Origin: Nemania diffusa | Lineage: Eukaryota; Ascomycota; Sordariomycetes; Xylariales; Xylariaceae | Assembly (NCBI GenBank): GCA_038501195.1 | Contig: JBBPUQ010000003.1 | Span: 5,114,501-5,178,500, forward strand | Length of the DNA: 64,000 nt | Direction of reading: 5' to 3' | Shown: piece by piece, positions 35,401-46,256 of the stretch | How positions within the stretch are numbered: position 1 is the stretch's first letter | How the letters are laid out: every line of letters starts with the position of its first letter | Position numbers and translations under genes: made by a program | Notes under the pieces: model-generated | The model's input: only the letters and a program-made list of their open reading frames with translations | The model's database searches: none | What the model was told of the DNA's origin: nothing

Positions 35401-36926
35401 TTGCTCATCTCTAGTTCATCCCTGCCGGGCAGGGGGACGGCGGGTGGACAGGCTGATTGGCAAAGCGAGAACTTTTGAGGTTGGATTAATCGTCCTGTAA
35501 TACCACCTACCCTATGTACATACAGACTACCACAGAACTTACATGTTGAGTACATTGAGTCCTTGACCCCACCTCACCTAACCGACTCTCACTTATACTA
35601 GGTATTTAGTATATACGATGGTGTAGCGTGTTTCGGAATATTTCCCAGATAAGCTAGCAGATCATGCCCATTTAGAGACAAGATCCTTTCCAGGCATCCG
35701 AAGATTTTCGCATCGCGCACGAGAGTTGCGCAGGGATTCATCGGGTAGAAGCCGGGCCTTCGCTCAACGCTACCGCCAATAGTGTTCATATTTTCTACCT
35801 ATGTACTTACCTACTTACACCACACTAACTAGTACTTAGTAAGGTAACGTTGGATCTGGACCCGGTCGGCCCCATCTCTTGTCAAGTGATCGACCGCTGG
35901 TGGAGGGAATCGAAGAAACAAGAATTAAAGTTGGAGATCCGCTTCGATCATGATTTATTTATGTCTTTATGCGTAGAGAATGCCAATACTGATGCTTGCA
36001 GGCATGGGATTGAGAGATTAATTCTGTCTCTTTCTCTTTATGGCGCAGAGAGGGGCTGTAGTGTAGCGTGTAGCTGTACTATGTACAAGACACAGCGTGC
36101 ACACTGCATGGCACCTACATGGTACCGCCAGAATTAATCGGTGAATGAGAGGGCGGTTGGATAGGCGGTTGGATAGGTAGGTAGAAAGGGGGCGGCGGGG
36201 ACTGGGCCTATGTGTCTATTTTCCGTGGCTTATTTGGTGATGATGGTGTAGGTACTGACGAACTCCCCAAATAGGAGGCTGACGTGGTTACAGCACTCCT
36301 ACGCTATGTACCTTACTATGTATGTACGCAGTACTGAGAAGAAGAAGCCGAGCTGTACAGTAGCGTAGTGTGCGTGGTGAGCAAGTGGACCCCGATCCCC
36401 TTTACGTGTTAGTATAGGTATTCTGTGTACATAGATAGGTATATCTAGGTACCTGAAATATACTGTGATATGTAAAATAATAGATAAGCATGAGTAATAG
36501 TAGAATAATTAATAATTCCACCTTGTTTGTACGCAGTATGACACTCCTATTTCTGATGCCGTAGAGCACTACTCTGTATGTAGGTATAATAATAAATTGA
36601 TCATGAATTTGAAAAATTGGGGTTGAGGGGAAAAGGGCCATCGATCATGTCAGGGGCACGTTCGTACCTTGCAGCTTTTCGGCGCTAGTTGTTATCTTTT
36701 CCCATTTTGGGCAATAGACAGCTAGACCCCTCATGATTGGCCCGTTTACCTATCCTTGTTTCGTTTCACCAAAAAAATGAACCTTTTTCAAGCCCACTGT
36801 CTCGGATTGCGCCACACCCCCACCTTTTCTTCTTCCTCCCAATGGCGCTGAACCCATCAACCCATCCGCGTTAGCGGCACCAAACGTGAGATACTGCTAG
36901 ACAGCGCGGCACCGATAGCGAATGGT
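32404..36926. other. Gene-poor 4.5-kb region left of the foldback element
   Basis: No supported gene. Short readable stretches at 33131-33343 and 33980-34165 could be remnants of a decayed gene, but none can be tied to a family. A 17-bp dyad sits at 34114-34130. The right end (about 35400-36480) is rich in TAGGTA motifs and AT. Confidence 0.35.
34114..34130. repeat. 17-bp inverted repeat
   Basis: GGGTGACA and TGTCACCC form 8-bp perfect arms around a single central base. It lies in gene-poor DNA with no nearby start codon. Structure is direct; function unknown. Confidence 0.4.
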
Positions 36927-37210
36927 CTAGAGCCCCCCCCCGGCTACCTGGCCACCCCCCCCTAATCGGCCACGTTTCCCACCAAAACTCACTAACTTCA
37001 ACAGGTTATAATAAATCAACAAAAATACCTATTAAGGCCTAGTAAAAAAGCTTATATAGATAATTACTTAATATTTTGATATTTTGAAAATTTTTACTAG
37101 TTCTCCGCTTTATATAGCTAAATATTTAATAAAATATTAATTTACATATAAAAATATATGTTGAGAAATTTACGCTTAAATAATTAATTAAAAATTGGAA
37201 AAATATCGGA
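36927..37210 (+). repeat. Left terminal inverted repeat
   Basis: Left arm of the foldback element. It starts with a C-tract, then CTAATCGGCCACG, then an AT-rich section with AAGGCCTAGTAAAAAAGC. The inner boundary is approximate, where similarity to the right arm fades. Confidence 0.75.
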
Positions 37211-37444
37211 TAAATATAAAACTTTATTTTTAAGTTTATATAATAATATTATATTTAAAATAACTTAGTTTATATTATTAACGTTTGTTTTAAAAAATAA
37301 AAAAAATAAACTTTATTTTATAATAGTAAATTTTTATAGTATTTTTAATATATTTTATAAAACTTAACAATAAAATATAGTAATAAAACAAAAACTGTAT
37401 TTTTAGGTTTATATTTATATTTACATTTAAATAAATAAAGTCCG

Positions 37445-37735
37445 AAGTTTTTCCGAAGCTTTTCCGATTTTTAATTATTTATTTAAGCGTAAATTCTATT
37501 ACATATATTTTTATATGTAAATTTATATTCTATTAAATATAAAGCTAAATAAAGCGGGGAACTAAGTAAAATTTTCAAAATATCAAAATATTAAGTAATT
37601 ATCTATATAAGCTTTTTTACTAGGCCTTAATAGGTATTTTTGTTGATTTATTATAGCCTGTTGAAGTTAGTGAGTTTTGGTGGGAAACGTGGCCGATTAG
37701 GGGGGGGTGGCCAGCTTGGTGGGGGGGGGCTCTAG
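37445..37735 (-). repeat. Right terminal inverted repeat
   Basis: Reverse-complement copy of the left arm, ending in a G-tract and GCTCTAG. It differs from the left arm in the bases just inside the C/G-tract and in several inner AT positions. Confidence 0.75.
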
Positions 37736-38832
37736 GCATTCCCACGAGACTGTTACCTACTTGCATCCTCAGTCCTTAAGCGTTATTAGCCTGACGAGTA
37801 TTATTCTAGGGCGCTATCTATCATCCCACTGTTATTGCTCTGTGTGTTGTATCTTTCGGGTATCTGGGCATCAAAAGTGGCTTTCTCTCTCCTTTATTCG
37901 CCCTAAAACCAGGTTGCCGTTTTCTTCAAATTTTCTTTTATTTTCTAATATGTAGGTTGATAGTCATTTAATCAATAACACAACATTCATAATCTAAAAC
38001 TAGGTAATATGCTAAAACAAAAACAGGCTGGACTAGTTACGCATGCTGTAATCTACAGAAAGAGAAAGAAAAAAAAAAAGGGACCGCTTCTTGCTCTTGT
38101 GGGACTGCTGCCACATCAATCAACCATGGACGGCCCCGTCCAACCCCCCTGCATCCATCTGCATGGCGTTCCTTGGGCGTGGTAAGCCAGCTAGCCAGCC
38201 AGCCATGGTTGGCGGCGAGGTTTGGTGCCTGCGGATGCCAGGGGTGCTGTCGAAATCCAGGTAATCCCGGTCACATCTGCGCTTGCGAGCTGCGAGGTGG
38301 GTTGTAGCGTGTGTAAGTCCGGCTCCGTCTCCCGCGAACGTATATTACCCAACCTTCCCGGCCTTGGTTCGTTCCCTGTTTTTTCCTCCCACCTTCCACC
38401 TCATCTCACTCCTCGTGACGATTTCGTTGTGTGTGTCAGGCGTGTTGCCTTTTACGGTCCTTTCTCTATTCAGTCTTTCCGTGCTCTGCCGGCTCAGCTC
38501 TTCATTCATTCAAATACCTCTCAAGCACTCTTTGTTGCCTGGTCCATTCTTTATATCGTGGCGAGCCACTCTTCCTGACATCCCTCGACCGAGAATCTGT
38601 ATCAGACATCTCGAATACATACATATTCTGGCCTGGCCTGTCAAGATATCTTCCGTTCGCCAACGCTGCTCCGGTATCAGCTTTCTCAAGAGAAAATTTG
38701 TTCTTTTCTTCAAGACGATTGCTCACGCCTTCGCATAAGCCCTTCATCAACTTTTTCGGCACAGCCTTCAACACCTTCCTTTTAGACACATCGAACAACA
38801 ACAACAACAACAACAGCATCAAAATCGCCAAC
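37736..38832. promoter_or_regulatory. Upstream region of the DUF1996 gene
   Basis: 1.1 kb between the foldback element and the DUF1996 start. From about 38300 it is CT-rich with many TTCC/CTTC runs, typical of a fungal promoter and long 5' UTR, and just before the ATG a run of CAA repeats (38797-38816). The upstream in-frame open frame starting at 38431 is treated as UTR. Confidence 0.55.
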
Positions 38833-40431
38833 ATGAGATTCACCGCTGCTGCTACATTCGCCTCCTTGGCTGCCCTGGCCTCGGCCAAGGACTCGCGCAC
38901 CTTTGCCGTCCTACGATTTAACGGTGATGGGTTTTTGACTGAGGGTCCTATGGATCCTATCGTCAGTCCGGGCGCTGAATCCTCCCACTATCACAGTATC
39001 ATGGGAGGAAACAAATTTAGTACCATTGTTGAAGGGGACCAGCTAGGAGAGTCTACATGCACCACTGCCAAGATCGCCAATGACAAGAGTAACTACTGGA
39101 TTCCCGCCCTCTTCTTCCAGGATCCTAAGAACGGCACGTTTCAGAAGGTTCCTTTGTTCTACATGAACGTGTATTACTTCTTCGAGGCTACGGATGACAC
39201 GATCAAGCCTTTCCCCATGGGTCTAAAGATGTTGAGCGGAGATGCGAACACGAGATCGCCTCCTCAGGCCGGTGGTGCCATCAACCTCAATCCTGACAAT
39301 GGAGTCGCCATCAACCCTGTTCAATGGACCTGCCCACGATCAAGCTACAACCCTCCCTCGTACCCTGTTGGTTCTGACGGAAGCACTGCTGGTATGGTCG
39401 ACCCGAACAACCAGGGATCTGGTGCCGGTTTCCCCCTGTACCCCTGCGATGGATATGCCTCGCCTCTACGTCAGGACATCCACTTCCCTTCCTGCTATAA
39501 CCCCAGCGCCGGTCTAGATGATCACGCCAACAACATGAAGTACCCCTCCAACGTAGGGTCCAAGCAGAACTGCCCCGCTGGCTGGGTACATACCCCGCAC
39601 ATCTTCATCGAGGTGTACTGGAACACGCCCCTTTTCAACAACTACTGGACTCCTGATGGAAAGTCTCAGCCATTCGTCCTTTCGTCTGGCGACGCTACCG
39701 GCTACAGCTCACACGCCGACTTCATTTCTGGATGGGATCAAAACACATTGCAAACCATCATCAACACTTGTGATGCCGGTGACGTCGGTATGGACAACTG
39801 CCCCCAGATTCCCGGCGGGTTGAACACGAACAACAACTGCAAGATTTCGCCCAACTATGGTACAGTTCTACAGAATGGCCAGATCCTCACGGATCTTCCT
39901 GTAGTAGGCAAGGCCGTCACCGGCTGGGGCAAGGGTGGTGTTAGCGGTGGGTCTGTCGGTGCTCCCGTCGCCTCGTCGTCTTCCGCTTCTCAGGCTTCTC
40001 AGGCTTCCGCCACTCAGGCCTCCGCTACTTCTAAAGCTTACGCAACTGCGAAGTCTTCCACATCTATCAAGGCTTCCACCACCACAGCCGCACCTGCAAG
40101 TACCACAGAGAGTGCTGCTGCCGGGGAGACCGAAGTTTCATCTCCCACAGTCGAGGCCGAGCCCAGCACCAGTACTCCCGGCGGCGCTTTCATCGAGTAC
40201 CCCAGCACCGCCGCCTCTGCTGCCGATGCTCCGGCTCCTACGGAGGCAGTTAGCTCCGCTGTGGCTGGTGGCTACCCTTCTGTCAAGACCATCTGGGACA
40301 TCGTAACCGTTACGGTGACCACCACCGTTGTGGAACCTGAGCCTACCCAGGCCTTACACCGCCGTGCCCCAAAGCAGTCGCACGGCCACGCCGCCCGGCA
40401 CCTTGTCGGTAGCTTCGCCGCTCGCCGCTAA
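38833..40431 (+). CDS. Secreted DUF1996 protein
   Basis: Extracellular protein of the fungal DUF1996 family, whose biochemical function is not established. Single exon, 532 residues from the ATG at 38833. The signal peptide is MRFTAAATFASLAALASA. The DUF1996 domain follows at once: VLRFNGDGFLTEGPMDPIVSPG, SSHYHSIMGGNKF (the paired histidines are typical), NYWIPALFFQDPKNGTF, FPMGLKMLSGD, CDGYASPLRQDIHFPSCYNP, HTPHIFIEVYWNT and FVLSSGDATGYSSHADFISGW. After about residue 370 comes a Ser/Thr/Ala-rich stalk of about 120 residues, likely O-glycosylated, then a basic Arg/His-rich end without an obvious GPI signal. Translation from the TTG at 38431 is unlikely, because it would bury the signal peptide. 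Confidence 0.9.
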   Translation: MRFTAAATFASLAALASAKDSRTFAVLRFNGDGFLTEGPMDPIVSPGAESSHYHSIMGGNKFSTIVEGDQLGESTCTTAKIANDKSNYWIPALFFQDPKNGTFQKVPLFYMNVYYFFEATDDTIKPFPMGLKMLSGDANTRSPPQAGGAINLNPDNGVAINPVQWTCPRSSYNPPSYPVGSDGSTAGMVDPNNQGSGAGFPLYPCDGYASPLRQDIHFPSCYNPSAGLDDHANNMKYPSNVGSKQNCPAGWVHTPHIFIEVYWNTPLFNNYWTPDGKSQPFVLSSGDATGYSSHADFISGWDQNTLQTIINTCDAGDVGMDNCPQIPGGLNTNNNCKISPNYGTVLQNGQILTDLPVVGKAVTGWGKGGVSGGSVGAPVASSSSASQASQASATQASATSKAYATAKSSTSIKASTTTAAPASTTESAAAGETEVSSPTVEAEPSTSTPGGAFIEYPSTAASAADAPAPTEAVSSAVAGGYPSVKTIWDIVTVTVTTTVVEPEPTQALHRRAPKQSHGHAARHLVGSFAARR

Positions 40432-41260
40432 GTCTTGATAAGACATTTTTATCTTCGTGTATACGGCATGTTTAAAGGCCATAGGGAAGGAAGCATGGGA
40501 AATTTTGGCGTCTAGACCAGACGGCATACAAATCACGCATCGGGTTAGGGCAAGTGGATAAGAAAACCAGGAACAATATCCAAAGCTCCAAGATGCCACG
40601 AACATATCATCACTCTTTTTTGATGGAATAACATAAGCACACGTGTGTGTGTTGACGATTGGGCTTCATTTGAGCGTTTTGGCTTGATGATTTATAGAGC
40701 AGTTCAATTCACCCCTTTTATCTCTCTGCTTTTTGGACAGGGAGGAACGTTCGTATTCGATTCGTTTTGTATCTATTTTTTCATTTGATCCATGAACTCT
40801 GAATACAAGAGACATTCATCAACGTTACTACTTTTGACTTCTAGAGAGGCTTTCCGACGACGTGATTGTGTGTTATATTTCTACCTGTGAATGCAATGCT
40901 AGAGAGCGGAGTAGATTTAGAGATATGGGTATCGACTTTAGTTTTGACTGAATGGGCACGTGATTGCGGTCAATCGAAATCAGCTTTGAGGCGGCTTTGA
41001 GGTCGTAATCTTATAAGTTACCGTCTATCTAATTGACTAGTTGTAACGTACTTCTTTCACAGTCCCCTAGATGAAGTTGGGTTGACACTAGCTCTGTTGA
41101 CGTGCTCATAAGGTGAGCACGTCCAGAGTGCCGGTAATAGGCAAAGCGACTATACGATTAGGGCAATAAATGCTCTAACAAGAAGGACCATTTAGGATAT
41201 ATTCTTGTTCGCGGTCCCCGACCTTGTCTCTGATGCTTTGAACGGTAGCTCGATTTGGAT
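40432..41260. other. Convergent intergenic region DUF1996 / RCM1
   Basis: 829 bp between the stop codons of convergent genes. The only striking feature is the 25-bp hairpin at 41099-41123. Confidence 0.5.
41099..41123. repeat. Perfect 10-bp inverted repeat (hairpin)
   Basis: GACGTGCTCA at 41099-41108 and TGAGCACGTC at 41114-41123, 5-nt loop. It lies about 140 bp beyond the RCM1 stop codon, inside the convergent intergenic DNA. Each arm holds a CACGTC/GACGTG core. It may be a transcript-end hairpin or a palindromic binding site; neither is proven. Confidence 0.4.
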
Positions 41261-43094
41261 TTAGTCAGCAAAGCCGCCCCATTCATCTCCATCAGAGCCG
41301 TCCGTATCGCTTTCCGAATCACTGCCATCGCTAGAGTCACCGCTGCTTCCACTATGGGTGGCTTTCGGTTCAGCTATCCTGGTCTCCGAAATGGTCTTGG
41401 TTGACGAATTTTGGCCGTTTACCCCTTTGCCTCTCAACTTCTCTTGATGCTCATTCCCAGGGGTTCCCTCTTTCATATCAATGTCGACCTCGATCCCAGC
41501 GTCTCTGACAAACCCGGCCACGAAGAACCCCATGACGCCTTGCCCGTCGTCTTTGTACGAGCGGATACACGCCTCGGCGATCTCCTCGTCCCCGTCGCTT
41601 GCCTCGAGCGAGCCCCGAACTGGCCACTCGCGCATCCCGCGAACCTGTTGGTCTCGCTTCATGATGCGCCAGCCCCGCTCCATGGCGATTTCGGACTGGA
41701 GTGCCTTCAAGACTACCTGCTCGTTTTCCTCGGCGTGGATGGAGCAGGTTGAGTACGTCACTTTCCGCGCCGAGGGGAACGTGAAAGCGTGGAGGAGGAG
41801 CGTTAGCTGAAATGACGACAGGGCTTCTAATCGTATCTTCATCTCCTTTTCGGAAGATATCACAAGCTCTTGTCCATCGTCGTCGACGAGGATCTGTTGT
41901 CGACCTTCGTCCTCCGCTGTGCCATTTTCCCGTTTTCGCTTGCGATTCTTCTGGAGTTCTGGCTTTTTGGCTGCTGCTGCTGCAGTGCCGGCTTGCTCTG
42001 GGAGATGAATTGTTGGCATGGCGTCTCTGCCGACGATTCCGCTGCCAGAGCAACTAGGGTCCAGGAGCAGGGCGCCGACATTTCGGTACAACGGCGCGTT
42101 TGGATCAACTTTTAAGAAATCCCGACCCAAACTCATACGGGTAATATCTTGGGCGCCTGCCAGGTTTACCATCTTGTCTAGTGTGCGCGAGCGGTGCTGG
42201 TCCTTCTCGAATGCGTAGACCTTTTGCTTGCACTCATCGCCCTCGGCTACACGCGACTTCACGATGGCTGCTACGTGGGTTGTTTTGTTGCCCGGGGCTG
42301 AGCAGGAGTCGATGACATCGCCATCTTCGGGCCGTGGGTCTAACAGATATGCCGGGAAGCAAGAGGCCTTGTCCTGCAAGATGACGGCACCTGAGGTGTA
42401 GGCGTGCGTTTTGGTAATCTCGAATGTGGGTGACAGAGCGAGTAGGTTCGGCACATGTTCATCCACATAAAGTAGATTGTTTGCTAATGAGCCGGCGATA
42501 ACGTCCTTGACACCCGTGACTCGGGTGAAATCCTTGAACGTCGTATGCAGCTGGTCCTGCAGCGTCGTCTTGAACGTGTTCACTCGGACCCAGCGAGGAT
42601 ATAGGCCGGCTTCGCCGAGCGACTCGAGAGTAATCACTTGGCGGAGCGCGTCAATGGACGCTGCTTTCCTCCGCAGCCGTGCTCTTGTCAGCTCTGCTGT
42701 CAGACGGGCTTTGTGACGCTCGATGGCGGCTCTCAGGCCGTGTGAGGCCGGCAGGGCAATCCCCTTCCGTGAAAGCAGGAAATCATGGACGAGCAGTAGG
42801 GCTAGCAAGGGTGTGAGCTGTGGATTATATGAGCTACTATTACAGATTCCTCTTATACCCTCGAAGGCCTATGCGCGTACATACCTTGCGCTCATGGCGA
42901 AGGAGCTCAGAGCTCTCTATAACCTCCTTGAGTACAGAACTCCATTTGCATGTTTCTACAGCAAGGGCATATATCTGCTGCGGAGGTGACTTGAGATTTT
43001 TATTCTTGCTCTTGTTCCCGAACAACCGCGTTTTAATATTACCGCCAGTTGACGGCGCCGACAAAATGTCAGCTGTCTCATGATATAGAGACAT
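41261..43094 (-). CDS. RCM1: 25S rRNA (cytosine-C5) methyltransferase, NSUN5/Rcm1 type
   Basis: Nucleolar enzyme that methylates a cytosine in large-subunit rRNA with S-adenosylmethionine. Exons on the minus strand: 42885-43094 and 41261-42817 (67-nt intron, phase 0), 588 residues. The N-terminus MSLYHETADIL and the junction RHERKLTPLLALLLVHDFLL are typical of the family. The SAM-binding motif is DSCSAPGNKTTHVA (about 241-253). The two catalytic cysteines of RsmB/NOP2/SUN enzymes are visible: DPSCSGSG (Cys326, motif IV, nucleophile relay) and TYSTCSIHAEENE (Cys428, motif VI, nucleophile). Between them is a low-complexity insert with KNRKRKREN, a likely nuclear/nucleolar signal. The C-terminal 75 residues are acidic Ser/Asp-rich. 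RNA-binding PUA-like parts are not evident, as in NSUN5. Confidence 0.95.
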
Positions 43095-46000
43095 AGACAG
43101 GATGAGGATGTAAGTACATAATCAAAACAAAAAAAGCCAAGAATCTGTTGGCAGTTCAAATTGCATGGTGGGATTCGCCTACTCTTTTCACAGATAGAAT
43201 AGTACTGGAGGAGTTATTGGCTGATCTCTTCGAGGTAGAGTAGAGTGTACCAAAGTAGGTAGCAGCTACCTACATTTTTCGTATTCACGAACATTGACGA
43301 TAAGATAACACTTAGATACATATTTAAACACGCCTTGTACTGTGCTTTTGAGGAGCACCCCTCACAGTGTCTATTATCTCTCTCTGTGAACTATAGTAAT
43401 TCGCACTGTAAATGCTTAGTCATAACAATTCCACGTGCGCAAGTTCCTTAGCCCCATCCTATTGATGACATCATCATATACTCTACATATGCGTACTATC
43501 GTATCTAATTATTAACGACAATTTAAGGCCAGCAAATACCACTATTGTCTTGCCGAGCCGACCACGTATTTATGTGTTTATGTATATCTTATATATTGTG
43601 ATACCTAACCTTGGGCAGCCACCAGACTCTGATAGTACGGTACATAGCTAGAGCTGGCAAGCCAGCAAAGCAACACATATGTAGTAAGTACCGAGTACCT
43701 ACGTTATTTATGGGCGCGAGTTATTTATGTAGCTGCCTGCACAAGCATGGAAGAGCCGTCCGTGCTACATGTGTACATAATACATCCACCTATAGGTAGT
43801 GGGTCCTGACTGGTCTTAACTCCTGATAGGTACTGACGACTAGGTTCTTCCTCCGTATGGCAGAATCTTGAGATCTACGATTGTCTCGTGAGATCCCTCC
43901 TACAGCCTTATCGATCGACAGTCATATATATCTACTAGTGTGTAAACCCAATTAATTCCCACAATGTTAGCATCTCACCTATCTGGTGCGTAAGCCCAGC
44001 GAATTGTTAGCCACGTATTTACATAGATGCTCAGTACTTAGTAGTACGAATATTAGATTGGGTAGTAGATGGAGGTTCTGCCGACTCCCGGCGCTAGAAC
44101 TGCCACTCCGGAGTCGCCGAAGACGTGCTAAACTGCGTGCCCAGTAATTAGCACAGTACACTGGGCTGCATATCAATCCGCGGGAGGCAGCCCGCAGCGA
44201 TCTTGCATGTCCCGGTTATTTATTCTTGGTGTTGTGCCGCTTTTCCGGGATCTCGTGCACTCGCGTAATATTACACAGGACGTACTTTGTACTGAGCAGA
44301 TAACAACATCCTCACTTCGTTCCGGCTCTACATATATTGATCCAATAGTCGTCCAATCACATATTGTTGGCCTTGAAAAACCCGCACCAAGTCATCCCGG
44401 GCCTTGAGGTTTACAAGTATGATAATCATACTGTATTGATGCCGAGACTTACGAAGTGCTCGGGCAGCGTGTTTGACCTTGAATCCTGCCCGTCAGAGCC
44501 TCTCCATCCATTCACGGTCCTCTGGTGACTTGTCGAATGCTGTTAGCACCTAACTAGATATGTTGTATACAAAGTTACTAAACTCACCGCTCACTACAAA
44601 TGCAGGCAATTGGTATACAAGATTAAACAGATACTCTTATTGTGTGCTTCCGGTTGGCCGTAAAGTATCTGATGTACGCAGACAAGACTAAGTATACGCA
44701 TAGTAGTGATGCCAAGAGAGCTCAAACATTCGTGGCCGCCAATCAATACATGAAGGATGTATATCAACCTCCATGCAGGTAAGCCATAGCGGTATGCTCA
44801 CTATTGCGAGCTTGTTTTTTTATACCTAACAACAGCACAGAGTTGTGTATGTGCTTAGGCATTAGACAACTTATAGCTGACAGAACACAGGACTGTCAGG
44901 TATCTACCTACTTAAGAACCTACAATGTTATACTTGTTGGCTGAAATCAAGTTGCTTTTTTTTTCTCTCTTTCACATGGTACCTACTTGGGTGTAGGTTG
45001 GTAGTTGGTTTTTTGTAAGTATACTACCTACCTACGGCATAAGGCCCGAGGCCAAGCCGCGAATGGTCTGATGGATTGAGGACACTGGTACGCTTAGGTA
45101 GCGCCGACGAATGAAGAAGCGCTACCAGGCCCTTCCAAGCCTTGCCTACAGTAGATACAGTCACACAGACATGCCATGCGTACACCAGACAGGCCTATCT
45201 ACATCCCCACGTCACTCCCTAAGTCCTAGGACCGTAGGTACCATATTAGATACATACCATCCGTTAACGGTAGCAGAATATTACCTATGTAGGTAGGTAG
45301 GTAACTGGACTTCTAGAAACACTTATGTTAGAAGATGTGTCTAGGTAGGAATATGGTAAACGAAGACTTGCGCTTGTATAGACAGAACCTTAATAACCTA
45401 ATAATTATTTAAACTAATACAATAATAGAAAACCATCTACATATGTAGAGTTATACCTTCCTACCATATGTACTGTAGCAAATTTCTAAATAGTTACATA
45501 CATACCAAACTGTGCATACAATACCATCGTTGAGTACCTACTGCGTAATAGTCTCATAGCAGGACCGTCCTGGCCAACCAAACCCTAGTAGCACCTGCAG
45601 TGACCAATTCTCCGGCTTCGACTACGATCCGCTACCCGCTCGTCTCCTATTGGGCTGCCCGCTCCTCACTTCTGCGAGTGCGTACAAGTAGGTATGCGTA
45701 CCTACTGTAACTACAGACAGTATGGAGGTAAGTAGGTACTAGGTATCCAGTTCGTTCCCACAACGCGCACCCCTTCACTAAAGCACCCTCTGGGTACAAG
45801 CTGCGCCCTCCTTATCCTCCCTACCCTCCCCATTTCTGACCCCAATCTGCAGCATCCAGTCCACAGGTTTGACGAGGCGCCTTTGTTAGACAGATACCGG
45901 GAACACTGCCTACCTACCTATCACAGGCATACTTAGACACACCCGCATCCACGTACACACACTACACACCACACCAACCACACACTACAGTAGACACTGG

Positions 46001-46256
46001 ACAGACACTGGCCACTACTGTAGACACTAGAACACGATCTGCTAACACACGCAGCAGCTACTGTCGCACTCGAGCTGCTTCCACGCCTCCATCAACCCTC
46101 TTCTATCCATCAGTCCTTCAAAATGCGACAGGGACGGCCATCTTCAAACAAGTAGTCTTTTCTCTCTGACAGGGGAGACAGCTTGCTGCGTCTTCGAATC
46201 TCTCTCTGGCCGCACCGGATAATCCCGCGTCATCGACAAGTCTCGTTCTGCTGGAT
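43095..46256. other. 3.2-kb divergent intergenic region
   Basis: It lies between RCM1 (minus) and the Zn2Cys6 gene (plus). No gene is supported. It has many TACCTA/TAGGTA motifs (43680-43800, 44990-45035, 45290-45310, 45690-45740) and a CA-rich ACACAC stretch (45950-46010) that is probably the 5' UTR of the transcription factor. A short reading from ATG 46123 ends at a stop after ten codons and could be an upstream ORF. Confidence 0.4.

Larger units (their letters stand above)
36927..37735. mobile_element. 809-bp foldback/MITE-like element
   Basis: The two ends are inverted copies of each other: CTAGAGCCCCCCC at 36927 and GGGGGGGCTCTAG ending at 37735. The inverted repeats extend about 280 bp (left 36927 to about 37210; right about 37445 to 37735). 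The parts from the CTAATCGGCCACG block inward for about 150 bp are almost identical, with one visible C/T difference (GGTTATAAT versus GGCTATAAT); the inner parts are more diverged. About 230 bp of AT-rich unique DNA lies between. A TA sits just outside each GAGCCCC end, consistent with a TA target duplication as in Tc1/mariner/pogo (Fot1-like) elements. There is no transposase ORF, so it is non-autonomous. The high AT content could be native or due to RIP. Confidence 0.8.

Noticed and set aside
44072..44160. Possible tRNA-like or structured RNA near GAGGTTCTGCCGACTCC
   Set aside because: No cloverleaf, A box or acceptor stem could be drawn; no tRNA or 5S rRNA gene was recognised anywhere in the window.
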